Source of the DNA: Limonium bicolor
Taxonomy: Eukaryota > Streptophyta > Magnoliopsida > Caryophyllales > Plumbaginaceae
Direction of reading: 5' to 3'
NCBI GenBank assembly: GCA_023374045.1
Contig: CM041782.1
Location: 251,061,810-251,125,809, forward strand
Length of the DNA: 64,000 nucleotides
Below are positions 20,640-32,590 of this stretch, one piece after another. A program made the position numbers and the translations under genes. Below the pieces are notes generated by a model, which saw only the letters and a program-made list of their open reading frames with translations, was not told where the DNA came from and made no database searches. The first letter of the stretch is position 1. Every line of letters begins with the position of its first letter.

Positions 20640-23600
20640 AAATAAAAACCAAAAAGAAAAAGGAAATGCGTAAAGTCATAAACCATGAAAACACGTATTT
20701 AATTTTTTAGGAGGTATATAACATTCAGTAGGTTATAAATATATTTTATACTTAATTAAACACTGAGAACATGTGGGAAAAATTCCCGAAGAAAACGGAT
20801 CTAAAGAACGCGTTAACGCTAACAGAGTCTTAAAGCACGTTTTCGAGAAAACCCGAAAACGTGACTTAAATAGTCAAACGACCCTGTAAAAATTATAGTT
20901 GATCATATAACTATAATAAACATTAATGGGAGTTAATAACCATTAAAATTAAATGAACAAGAAAATTCCGGAAAACGGGCCCGGTTAGTGATAGTGCTAA
21001 AACCGGGTAATTTTAACGAGCATTTTCAGTAAAGGACGAAAAATGCTCCAGTGTGTAATATTAGTGGGCTGGTTTTATTAATATAGATAGCCCCCACACA
21101 TGACTAGTTAACTAATTAAATAAGTCAAAGCAAAACAAAAGTGTAAAAGTGAACATATACCCCACCCACACTCTCTCTCCTCTCATTCTCTCATTTCCTC
21201 ACGTGAAGCCCTCTTCTTTTTCCCCTCTCTTTCCTCTTCCTCCTCCAGCGATTTCTCCCCTCCTCTCTGTGTGTTGGGCGATTTTGAAGCCCCTTCAATG
21301 GCTTCCCACCTTTCTCCTCTTGCCCAAGCTTCATCCATGCTCCAAATGAAAAACTAATCACATATTCTTCTTCCTCTCATCAAGCTCTACACTCCTCTCT
21401 TTTCAAAATCCGAAAATAATGAAGTTCATCTCCATGGGTTTTTCCCATTTGAAGAGAAAATGGCATATTCTTGAAGCTTGGAGTCTACTCTCTCTCCTAA
21501 GGTAAAAGTCTCCAAGAAAAACCTCATCTTTCTCCATCTTGTAGTGGTGGCCGATTTTGCCTCTCTCTCTTACCTTGTTTTTCTTCTTGGTTTTGAGCTC
21601 CATTTCAACCCTCCAATGGTGGAGTAATTCCCTTCTTGATTCAAGGGTGAGAACCCCTCTTAAAAATCTTCAAAGGTAAAACCCTAACTTGTGCTCTAAG
21701 CCCTTTTGTTGAATTGAGATTTCCTAAGGGTTTAGATAATTAATGGAATGTATTTTTGTGTTTCGTGAATGTTTGGATGGAGTTTGGAAACTCCATTCCA
21801 CCTTGACCGATTTTGAGGAGGTGAGGAGGAAGAGGAGAATTTTGGAGAGACTTGTGAATTTAAGGTAAGAAAACTACCTTAATAACTATCTTGGTTGTTT
21901 AAGAATTTGGGATGGGTTAAATTGAATAATGAACCCAAAATGTGGAAAGTAATGTGTTTAGTTGATTGAGGGATTTGTGAAATTAATTGTGAATCAAAGG
22001 GCCTTGGAGCCAAGTGTTTCGAGTTGTGACCATATTGTGGTTATTGAGAATTTTGGAGTTATGTTATTGTTGATGGACTTTGAGGATTTATTATGTGCTG
22101 GTAGGACCCTTTAAGGGTGTGGTTAGACTAGGATTGTAAATGGTGAAAATTGGTGAATGTGGACATGTAAGGCTTATGGGGAGGTTATGGCAAAATTTCG
22201 ATAGGAAATAAGCGTTTTAGGATGACTTAGCAAATTGAGGAATCTAGGTGTTTGTAGTGTTGTGTAGAGATTTTTAGTGACCTTGAAATGGTGGATGGAG
22301 GATGGATTTGAAAGAGGTAAAAAATCTGTAGCATAATTATGCTTGGTAACTAGGAATTCTAAGAAAAAGAGTTGGTGTTTGTAATTGGTGAAACAAGGAG
22401 TGAATGTGGGTTTTAGGAGTGCATTTATGTAGGAATGATTGGTAAAGGTCATTGATGGATTTGGTAAGTTTGGTAAGAGGTAAGAACAATCAAAAGGAAA
22501 TAGAAATGCACAAGTGTGCAAAATGCAAGAATGTGAAAAGTGAGTTTGTTGAATTTGAGCAAGAATTGGGTGGTGGATTAAACCAAGGATTTGGAGTGGT
22601 GTAAGGAGTGTTTTGAGGAGTTTAATTATGTAGGAAACTTGTGGAAAGTTTATGGAATGATTAAGGGTGGATTAAGGGTTAATTGGGGTTGAAAAATGAC
22701 CTTAATAGCAATTTTTAGCAGGGTCCGGGACTTAGGATATGTACCAAGTCCCGGACCGCATCAAAAAAAGGCCGAGAGTGAATGCAGGAATTGGTCCGGG
22801 ACTTAAGTCCAGGACCAAGTCCAGGACCAGGTGTAAAATTGTTCCGAAAGTTGATTTCTGTATTGGTCCGGGATCTAGGGTCCGGACCAGGTCCCGAACC
22901 ACCCCCAAAACTGCCCAGAAAGTGTTTTAAAGTGTCTAGAACATGGGGGATTGATTGGTATTGGTTTTAAATGATGTTTAGGAGTTGTGTGGTGACCTTT
23001 AAAGGTCCTAAGAAGTATAAACAAAGGTTGGAAGTGATTGAGAAAATTGTGAGTTTTGGAACACTAAAGTAAACCGAAAAAACGGGATAAGGGTAAGGGT
23101 AAGTAGGGAGTAGCAATTATGTACCTATCGTAATGCCTTAATATTAATTGAACCATTTGAAATGTAAATAGTGGTTCAAGAGTAAGACATGTGGAACACG
23201 TGTGAACCGAGGAACGTGGGAACAACCAGTAAAGTAATTTCCCGCGGTGACAGGTATGGTTTTCTTGCAACCTGTGTCCTACCGGGTTACACCGGCTTGT
23301 ATGCCAATGTGTTTTTCTTTTGTTTGCCACCTTGCAAGATAAAGCATGAAATGAGTTTATAGTAATTCATTATTGTGGTGTAATTAATTCCGATTCCGCT
23401 TAACCTTAATTATGTGTTAAATAATAGTTAACCGACTTTAGGTTCACATAAGAGATCGGTATTCGGAATAAACGTCCCAACCCACGGGAATGTTCTAACT
23501 ACGGCTATCCGTGTGTTAGTGTATGTTGTGATTAAGTGTGATGTATGTGACTTGTTTAGTATGTTGTTGTATTGGATACTGTTATCCGTGTTGTTGAAAT

Positions 23601-24769
23601 GGGATGCGATTTCCCTTATGTGATTAACAGGGTTAGTAAAACTATGTGATGTATGTATGTGATAAGTTCCATAAAGGAACCTTTAACTAATAAGTATATG
23701 TTATGTATGGTGAGGAATCCGGTCGTTCCGGTCGCGCGTGTTGTTTGGGAGTTGATGTATATATGTGAATTAACTCCCATCCTGTTATGTTAAGGGTTAC
23801 TTTCCTTCATTGGATTTCGACCTCCCACTAGCTTAGCCAAAGCTTACCTACCCAACTTCCAATCGGGTTAGGGGGAAATTATGTGTAATGTTGGTAGGGT
23901 GTTGATGCCTAAGTTCGCTTCGATCCCTCTTTATTATGTTACGGTTGTTTTTCCTCCTTGAATTACAACCACCCGCAAGCTTAACCAAGGCTTACCTACC
24001 TCATCACTATTGGAGCTAGGGGGAAATTGTGTAAGGTGTGATCGGTCCTATATGAGGCCGCCACACCTAAGTAAAGAAAATGTATGTATGTTGTGCTCGG
24101 GCTTCTATCCCCCCGGCACTCCCTAAGTAAAGTTTATGTTCTCTAAGAAGAATGGAACTAAGTTGTGTGTATGTTATCAAGTGAAGTGTATGGTTATGTT
24201 GTGTGTGCTAATCTTGTGTTTGTGTCCTACTAATGGATGTTTGCTTTTAAGCATGAAGTACATGTGTAGTTGAGTATGTTTAAATAAAATCAATCGCATG
24301 CTAAGACGACAATTAGTTGTGCGTGGCCCGGTAGCATGCGGGCTGCGGGATTACCATACCAGCAAAGGTGCTGAGCCCCTGGGGGGCCACCCTTTCTTCT
24401 CTTTCCTGTTTCAGGTACAAGGAAGTGAGGCCGTTCGAGAGTAGGATGGGGTAGTTGATTGTATGTGGGTAGTCATGAAAATTGTGGATGTGCTGTAGGT
24501 GTAGTAAGACCGAAATTGTATCGGCGTTAGTTGATAATTACTCGGTACAGTTGTAATGTAAGTGTATAATGACTGTTGGACATGGAACGGGATTTATGTG
24601 TAGTTGCTCGGGAGTTTAGTCCATCAGACCGGTACGATGTATGTATGTTAGCCTTGTTAGTCACGTGGGTGGCTAACGGCGTGTAACACCAAGGAGTTAA
24701 GTTATGTTGTGAGTTATGATTTCCGCTGCAAGTGTTGTTAAGTGTGTTGTTTGTAGTTGGGGTGTTACA
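20640..24769 (+). repeat. LTR B, related plus-strand LTR inside the element 2 leader
   Basis: Ends GGGGTGTTACA at 24769 with no primer site after it. It shares with LTR A the block TCCCGAAGAAAACGGATC (20791) and the same module order: CT-rich tract (21170-21280), inverted repeats (22722-22905), and paired hairpins at 24360-24388 (CAGCAAAGGTGCTG, then GCCCCTGGGGGGC) before TTTCAG|GTAC. The left end is fuzzy (20640-20665) and I could not find a target-site duplication. A solo LTR is the simplest reading, with a rearranged 5' LTR as the alternative. Confidence 0.7.
22722..22905. repeat. Inverted-repeat units with TCCGGGAC arms in LTR B
   Basis: Three units: GGTCCGGGACTTA ... AAGTCCCGGACC near 22724-22757, then two more from 22794 and 22866. 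The stem is GTCCGGGACTT with its matching arm, a third pairing variant at the same place in the LTR. Confidence 0.82.
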
Positions 24770-24839
24770 GATACCTTGTTTAAATTCAAGACCCCTAGGT
24801 CATATCTTGCGGAGCCTAATGTAACTGTTAAATATTCAG
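24770..24839 (+). other. Short leader piece before gag of element 2
   Basis: 70 nt between the end of LTR B and the gag ATG, presumably leader sequence displaced by LTR B. It ends AATATTCAG|ATG, parallel to GTTCAG|ATG in element 1, so a splice acceptor just before the start is possible. Confidence 0.5.
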
Positions 24840-26241
24840 ATGTCAGGAAGAGGTCCAGGTCGCCGAGGGACCAATGACGGACCGGGAACGCAGACGATAG
24901 CTGAAATCGTCGCTGCCACGGTAGCACAGATACTACCACAAGTAATCAACGCTATGCAGCAGAACCAACAGAACCAAACACAAGCGGGGCCAATCCCTCC
25001 CCCTCCACCCAGAGAAGCTAACTGGGTAAAAGCTGTAGCGGAACTCCGCCCTCCTTGCTTTAGGGGCGAGAGTGATTCGGCTAAGCTAGAGGCCTACATC
25101 TTCGAGATGGAGACAACCTTTGAAACCCTCGAAGCTCCTGCTGGAGTTCGAGTTAGAGTAGCAGCCTACTACTTAAAAGATGCAGCCATGGATTGGTGGA
25201 AGCTAATCAAGCATGAGCACGTCAACGACTCCACATTCGATTGGGAGTCCTTTGCATCACTCCTCCGATCCAAGTACTACCCGGAGCACGTGAAAACAAA
25301 GAAAAGGCTAGAGCTGGACGCCTTGAAAATGACTGACAAGATGTCTGTGGATGAGTACTACCGCACCTTCACCTCTATCCTCCGTCTTCTACCCGACCTT
25401 GGGTACACCGGCCAGGTGTTGGTCGATCGCTTCTATGGCGGTCTGAGCCATCGCCTTCGGTACGGTATGGGCTACACTAGATTTACCTCCCTACAGGTAA
25501 ATATCAGTTAACCCTTAGTATCATTTCAATTCCTTAAATTCCTTGAATCTTTCCTTATCTCTTAAATAAGAATCCCGGCTAATACCTGAAACTTCAGGAG
25601 TGTTATCACGCGGCTTCTCGCATTGAGATCACTTGCCAACTAAGGGATGAAGAAACCGCGCTGAAGCGCAAAGCCAACATCAAGAACACCAATGGCGAGG
25701 AGCAGAACCAGGGTAAAAGCTGGAAGATGAAGAAGGGGAATTTCTTTCAGCAATCCCAAAAGAAATTCCCAAGTGAGAGCAGTGCCCATGCTGAGCAGGG
25801 CAAACCAGTTGAGCTGCTTCAACTAGGTTCTTCTGCACTGGTGGCCGCAAAGCCACTGAGATCACACCCACCTAATGGTAAACTTCTAATCCAAATTCGT
25901 ATTCGTACAAGTATCATGACTAGTATATCCACACACACATGTGCTAACCCTCTAAACCTCAGGTTCTGGCTCCGGTTTCACCAAAACCTTCTCCGACGGC
26001 CACACCTATGTGTGCAGGAAATGCAACCAAGACCATCCCGGCAAGGACTGCTATGGGAGAGAAATCAAGTGCTACAACTGCCAGAAACCGAGTCATACAG
26101 CCAATAGATGCCCATAGAATGCCAAGCCGAAAGGGAACTTCCAAAGCTACAAGCAGAGGGAAGGCAAGGAGGTTGCATCTGGCGATGCACCGACCCAGCA
26201 GGCACCACAGGGACAGGGATCCCGGGGACCTTAGAGGGGTG
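24840..26241 (+). pseudogene. Gag of element 2 (three exons, two stops, interrupted at 26241)
   Basis: Capsid/nucleocapsid precursor. Exon 1 24840-25496 (219 codons) has the gag domain with DAAMDWWKLI, VDEYYRTFTSILRLLPDLGY and YGGLSHRLRYG. Intron GT-AG 25497-25597. Exon 2 25598-25877 is Lys/Gln-rich. Intron 25878-25962. Exon 3 starts at 25963 and has two zinc knuckles, CRKCNQDHPGKDC and CYNCQKPSHTANRC. In-frame TAG codons at 26115-26117 and 26232-26234 end the frame. Exon 3 is then split by the 26 kb insertion and resumes at 52521-52586, ending LHVIDRD... at the donor. Intron positions and phases (0, 1, 1) equal those of element 1. Confidence 0.85.
26237..26241. repeat. Target-site duplication GGGTG (left)
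   Basis: GGGTG at 26237-26241 matches 52516-52520. It brackets the 26 kb element exactly and shows that element 2 gag was the target. Confidence 0.92.
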
Positions 26242-27899
26242 TGTGGAGGGTGATTTTTCGGTATGAGGGGGGTCTATCTAAATATGGTCTGACTAGGAAG
26301 CCTAGATCCTAGAAAATGCCATTCTGTGGAGGGTGAAAACCCGTTACTCTGGCATCCCTCAAATACCTACTACATCGTCCGTCTTCCCAGAAAGCTTATG
26401 GGGAACGCTAGTGAGCACTACACCCGCTCTCAATGGGCTCCACGCGGACTTATGCCCTAAGGGCGGAAATTGACTAGAGTCACCACCTAGTTTGACCTAA
26501 ATAACTAGGAAGGAGGAGAAGGGTTCTAAGAACCGTTAATTGACTCTGAGATTGTTCCCTATGAATAGGACTTATGTGGTTGTGTTAGAGATTCTATTGT
26601 GGGTTCGTACTGGGTTACACCCCTTAGAAGTGGCAACAACCACGACTTCGGATTGGTGCCCGAGGAAACCTCGGTCTCCAATTGTCGGGATTGCCTTCTT
26701 TCAAAACCTTATTAAAGAGATTCATTTAAAAGCCAAGGATAAGATTAGGACAGGAGGAGAGAAAACGAGTGGATGAGGTGAGCTTTTCTGCCAAGCCAGC
26801 ACCGTGAAGGGGAGCTGACGAATTCGAATGAGTATGGAATGAAATATTAGGAGTCTGATTTTGAGAGTTGGAGAAGTCGAGGGTTTGTGGGAGTTAGAGG
26901 GGATTTGAAGATGTTTCAAATTTCTAGGGGTCTTCAAGAATTAGAAGCCCTATGCGACTTAGAGTTGGTTCAGAGGAGGGTTGAGAAGTGTTTATGGGTC
27001 CTGGAGCTCTAATGGAAATGTTGGATTGGTTTATTCAAAATTGTCTCTCTTAAAGTTTTTAAGACCGAAAAAATCATTTTTTGTTGTAAAAGGGCGGATA
27101 ATCCCGAGGGATTAGCCTATGTACCCCTTCGAACACGACACTTAATTAATGGTAAGTGCCGAGGCTTGAAAGATGGGGCAATGCATTTATGTCGAAAAAT
27201 AAGATTCAGAGAGAAACACCATGAATAAGATGTTCTCGGTCGAACCCTAATAACGTCTCTAACTCCCGGGTTTTAAAACATTAAAAACCGAAAACATTGA
27301 AATCAAGCGGAAGGGAGTTAGACGATTCTAAAATCCCAGCTGCAACTAGGAAGGTCATTACTTCCCTAGCATCCCGCCTTGTAAAAATCTAGGCTCCAAT
27401 TAGAGGAGGTTTGTCACCCTAATGCCCCGCCTAAAGAGATCCAGACTGCGACAAGGGAGGTTATGACCCCAGCGCCCCGCCTTGTATTTTTATTTTGGGA
27501 AGGGAGACAAGCGATGATCTAACCATGGATGAAATGTTTTGAAGGGGTTAGGCATTTCTTGCTCCCCGAAAATATTTTTTTTTTGAATTAAAAAACTGAA
27601 TTGGAAAACTTTTGAAATTGTTCGGAATTCTCGACGAAGAAACACTGATTTTAAGAAATGTTTTAGGAGAAAACTTTCTTCATATGTGACAAGAACTTTC
27701 TGCAATAGAGAAGAGTTTTCTGTGATGTGAGAAGAGTTTTTCCTTTTTAAGTTCCACAAAATGGTTTCTTTGAAAACTTGATGAGACTTGAATAAAATGA
27801 TGGTTTGAAATTCTTTTTTGTTTTTTGTTTTTTTTTGGGATTTTGAAAGGATTTTACAAGTTGAAAGTGAGTCGAAAGGAATCAGGTTTGGAAAATGAG

Positions 27900-28980
27900 T
27901 TGGGCTTGATTTGACTTTGGTTTGACTTGTTTTGGAAGATGAGATGGGTCAAAGTTCGGGTTGAAGTGGGGTTGGTCAATGATTGGGTCAACATTTTTGT
28001 CAAGGTCAACGTTTTTTGGTCAAAGCTAGATCGGGTCAAAGCTAGGTCGAGGTCAAAGTTTAGATTGGTCAAGGTTTGGTCAATGTTCGGGTCAAAGGTC
28101 AACCTTTGGGTCAAGGTTTGATTCTTGTGGGCTCGGTTTGATTTTTTGTGGACTTAGGCTTTGTGGATTTAGGCCTTGTTTGAGACATGGGTTTTGTATG
28201 GTCTTGGACTTTCTTGTGGGCTTGGTTTGATTTTTGTGGACTTAGGCTTGATTAGGCTTTGTGGATTTGGGCCCTGTTTGAGACATGGGTCTTTTATGGT
28301 CTTGGGCTTTTTATTTGAGTTGAAGTGAGTTTTTTGATTTTGGGGCCAGATTAGGCTTTTGATTCTTGGACCTGAGTTGGGCCTTGGGGAGTTGGGTTCA
28401 GGTCAAGTTTTGGGTTGGGCCGGGTTGAATGTGTCTTTGGGCTGAGTTTCGGAGTTTGGGCCGGATCGAATGTGTTGTTGGGCCACGTCATATGATATTG
28501 GGCCGTGGGTTTGGGCCTTGGGGAGTTGGGTTGTGGGCTTCGGGTTTCGGGTCATGGGCTTCAGGTTCCGGTTTTGGGCCATGGGCCACGGATTTTGGGT
28601 TTCTAGTTTGGGCCTTGGATTTCGGACTTGGGCTTGGGCCGAGAGTTTGGGCTCTGTTTGGGCCGTGGGTTTGGACTTGTTTTTGGGCCAAGGGTTTGGA
28701 CATGGGCTTGGTGGACTTAGGTAGAGTTATGTAGAATTGGGCTGGGTCAGATGATGTGGCATTGGGCCTTGAATTGGATGATGTGGTATTGGGCCTTGGG
28801 CTTCAGTTTCTAGGCCTTGTTGGGCCTCGGTTTTGGGTTGTAGTGGTGAGATTTTTGGACAAGACTTGTGAGTTGAGAGCTTGACTTTTGGACCGGACTA
28901 AGAGGTTTAGACTTGGTCAATGGACTTTTGAAAACATGGGCCAGATTGGCCCCTTGGGGTGGGCCAGCAACAATCTTTTT
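27900..28980. repeat. Degenerate GGTCAA and TTGGGCC tracts in the 3' LTR
   Basis: First a run of GGTCAA/GGTCAAAG words (27940-28110), then dense TTGGGCC, GGGCTT and GGTTTGGGCC words to about 28830. The other LTR has the same two tracts at 48230-48400 and 48400-48700, but shorter. Open frames here are repeat artefacts. Confidence 0.8.
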
Positions 28981-29756
28981 TTTTAGTTAAAACAGAAGGG
29001 GGTTTGGAATTTGAAGTGATGAGGAAAACCGAGAGACAACCCTGGTTTTGGCCTTTTCCTTTAATTGAGGTGATGATTAGAGAGGAGGCTTTTGGACCGA
29101 AATGGAATAATAAGGCTTATTAATCAATTGATCTTGATTACGGGTGTGTTGAGGGTAAAGGAGGATTCCACCCACATAAAACGAATGAGAGACCCGTTAG
29201 GCATGGGGTGGTATCACATCATAAACCCTCCTAATTTAGCCTTAAGGGCTTGTTTTTTGGAAGTTTTTGTTCTTATATATACATAAGGGTGGTTCGGGTG
29301 TTTTCTGAAGTTGTAGGAGATTATTGCCCCACGAAACGAATGAGAGACCCGTTAGGTGTGGGGCAATAATGCATCCTAAACTTTACTGTCAATGAAAGGC
29401 TCTAGAGGATAATAATTAAGGCTTAGATTAGAAGTAATACAAGGAAAGGAATTGAAAACAGCAATAAAGCCGAATACAAAGCATGTATATGTACAGTGCA
29501 GAAGTCAAAGGGCTCGGTTCTATTCTATTTTTCTGAAAAGCTCAGCCTAAACTAAGTTACCCAAATTTTTCCTCACCACTGTCTATTCCTTTTTCATTTC
29601 TTATTTCTTCTTGGTGATCAAACAAGGAGCTGGGATCAGAAGCCTAAAAACACTCGGACATTAATTTCAAACCAAACCCAGATTTGCTGATTTGAATTAT
29701 TTTCCACTCTACATTGCTACCTCATTTCGAAGCTTTAGAGGAATGGCACTAGTGCA

Positions 29757-30125
29757 GAAAATGTTTTTTACCACGGTTATTTTTCTCATATACCACGGTT
29801 TGAGACCGTGGTTTATACTCGCGTGGTATATTGGAAAATTCATATAAACCACGGTTCGAAACCGTCGTTTAAAATACGCATTATAAACCACGGTTCGTAA
29901 AACCGTCGTTTAAAGCCCGTTGTGGCGCGGGAAATCAGACGACTTATACCACGGTTATGACGGAAACCATGGTATTTAATGTCGTTCCATTGCGTTTTAT
30001 ACGACGGTTCGGGTAGTTAACCGTGGTATATGAGTACTTTATACGACGGTTCTTTAATAAACCGTGGTTTATACTCCCATTCCATTGAGTTTTAAACCAC
30101 GGTTTTAAGTGAACCGTGGTTTTTT
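29757..30125. repeat. CACTA left subterminal repeats
   Basis: About ten copies of ACCACGGTT / AACCGTCGTTTA in both orientations, often as back-to-back pairs. In the CACTA family such repeats bind the transposon's DNA-binding protein. Followed by a T-rich run (T4-9 AG)n at 30117-30161. Confidence 0.92.
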
Positions 30126-30430
30126 TTTTAGTTTTTTTTTTAGTTTTTTTTAGTTTTTTTAGCATCTACCACATATGTTTTCCAACACAACCCAATTTAC
30201 AATCGTATATACAACCTGTACAGGGCATCCAACTGGTATTGCCCTTTGATAACCAACCACACTATGACCATAAACCAAGTTGCCAGTTTGAATTGCAACA
30301 TTGAAAACGAATTGCAAACAAACCCATTCAACCTTTCAAAAATAAGAGAGAGTTGAACTTTACAAACTTTGAGAGTTGCTTCAGCAAAAACAAAAGTCTA
30401 AGTCTAACTACGTACACTAGGATATAAGAT

Positions 30431-32590
30431 CTAACGAACACTCAAGTAATTTTTACACCAAAACTGCGATAAATGATCTCTTACAAAGTCGAGATCCCCT
30501 CTGGAATACGTGCTCCCTGCTTGTGTGAAATAAGAAACGATCTGTCCATAAAAAGAAACTGATCATCATTAGTACACAATTTTATTTAAAATACAATAAC
30601 TTTAACTGAAACTTTGATTGGTATGGGTTACCTTGTCATCATCCGTAAGCGTGTCAATATTTTGTACCATCTTGAACATGTACCGCATCACATAATAGCC
30701 ACAACTTTTTGAATCAGGCTGTTGAGGACACTGTCATCACACCATCCATGGATTACCAACTTTAGACAGATCAAAAAATTAAACGTTTAACTTTAATACA
30801 GAAATGCATAAATTAAATGATTACTTACACGTATGTAGTGGAAGTCCAAGATGGAGAATGGTTTCTTTTCATCACTTAAACCAAGCTTATGGCCCCTACA
30901 TAAATACAACATTTTAAAATGAAGCCATTTTATTGTCAATAATCTAGGACAAGCTTAAAATAAATACAGAATGCATTAAAATTTTGAATACTCACTCCTT
31001 CAAATATTTCTCTACAGCGATCTCTCGAAGGTCATCAGGGCCGCCCAATGGGTCTAGTATCAATAAGCATGAGGTGTCGATACACAACACCAACAACATC
31101 CAATGATTGCTGCCACAGATAAAACAAAGAATGTTTTGTACAACAATTATTAAATATCACAATTAGGAAGCAAAAAATTCCAGTTATTGTGTACTTACAT
31201 CTGATCATATGGGATCAGCAAATATTTGCTTTTTCTTCGCACCGCAGTACAAAATCCCTGCCTCACATGTTGTACACATCCTTGCTCATCCAATGCGGCC
31301 TGATTTGCTGACATCAATTGCGGACACAAGAAAGAGAGGGCACATAATCTCTTGCTCGCTAGCAGTCTACTAGTCAAACACCTAAACAACATTTTTTCAT
31401 AAGATATGTTAAATAGCTTAAAAAATGAAAGATAATGTAATAATTTGAAAGATACTTACACACAATAGGCCTAAATCACAGAGATGTTAAGCAGGTCTCC
31501 CATCAAAAATTCTCGTAGATCGCTCACGGTAATCATCAGATCTCTGGGCTCAAAGGAGTGGAAAACATGCTTAGACACTTTCATGTTGAAGTTGGTGACA
31601 AACTGCGGCCTCGTCATGAAAAAGTCATACAACATTTTTTGTTTGGCTGTCAACTTCTTCAGATACTTGGGTGTCAGAATGGGGGATCTCCTAGGAGTCA
31701 TATCGAAAGGTTTCACCACTTCCTTTCTCACCCTCTGACTCTCCTCACTTGATTTCACAACTTCCTTCCCCTTATCCACTTTCCTCTTCTTAACCGGTCT
31801 TAATTCCTTATCAATCTAATAGTATACAAAATTTAAATAATAAACATATCAGTCAACAGTCAAGTTAAAAACTAAACAGTAAGCATGTAATTAAATAGTT
31901 TACCTTGTCACTACTGACATCAATGAGAGAATATGGCCATGGAACAACTGAAGATTTTGCTTGACCTATTTTACTCCACTCATTCCACTCTAACGGAAGG
32001 GGAGAGTCCTCATGACCTTGCACAATATCGTCTACCATCACACGAGCGTGGAGAGGTGGGATGACCTTGAAATGTACTACAGTGTTCGGTCCGGTCTGTA
32101 AAACCCGACCGAATGCAACATGCACAGTCCCACCATCCAACACTTGAAATAGATGACATGATTTAGCCATCTACATCAACTCACAACAGTAAGCAAGCTA
32201 ATAAAATTATATTGTTTTAAAAGTAATGTTAAAATAACTAAGGAGGAAAAAAGAACAAACCGAAAGGTTTTGATAAGGAAATGTGTCTCTGGTAGGAGAA
32301 GAAGGTGCAGGATGATCGACCATCGATGTATCCGCCGTCGTGGTAGGAGCAGACGTCGCTGTAGGATCATCGACAGTATCCGCCGTCGTGGTAGGAGCAG
32401 ACGTCGGTCTAGCAGTAGGTGCCGGTGTAGGAGACACGGCCACCATCGATGTATTCGCCGTCGCGGTAGGAGTAGACACCGGTGTAGGAGTAGTAGGTGT
32501 CGGTGTAGGAGCATGCACCTAGCCCAATACTAAAGCCTCAAGTCTTCGCAGGCGCTCCTCGTAGGCTTGACGCTCCTCAGCACATGATAG
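30431..32590 (-). CDS. CACTA-encoded Ulp1-like cysteine protease (C48), several exons
   Basis: The peptide recognised resembles plant Ulp1/SENP-like proteases carried by transposons. Family members cleave SUMO-type conjugates; the role in the transposon is unknown. Exon-like pieces on the minus strand: a coil EERQAYEERLRRLEAL (about 32580-32535); a Thr/Pro repeat tract (32520-32270); a domain with PPLHARVMVDDIV (32170-31905) often found upstream of Ulp1 in such proteins; a basic piece (31780-31500); then the protease, with catalytic His in SNHWMLL (near 31100), Asp in LILDPLGG (near 31048) and Gln/Cys in QPDSKSCGYY (Cys codon 30703-30701). The last exon ends YSRGDLDFVRDHL... with a stop at 30433-30431. 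Exon borders are approximate. The catalytic set looks complete. Confidence 0.78.

Noticed and set aside
24770..24839. Primer-binding site directly after LTR B
   Set aside because: No TGGTATCAGAG is present; the only match is after LTR A (20473), so LTR B is not the 5' LTR of element 2.
28429..28734. Frame rich in W, G and L
   Set aside because: By-product of TTGGGCC repeats; the equivalent tract in the other LTR has no matching frame.
32270..32533. Arg/Cys-rich plus-strand frame
   Set aside because: Antisense of the Thr/Pro repeat tract in the Ulp1 gene on the minus strand.
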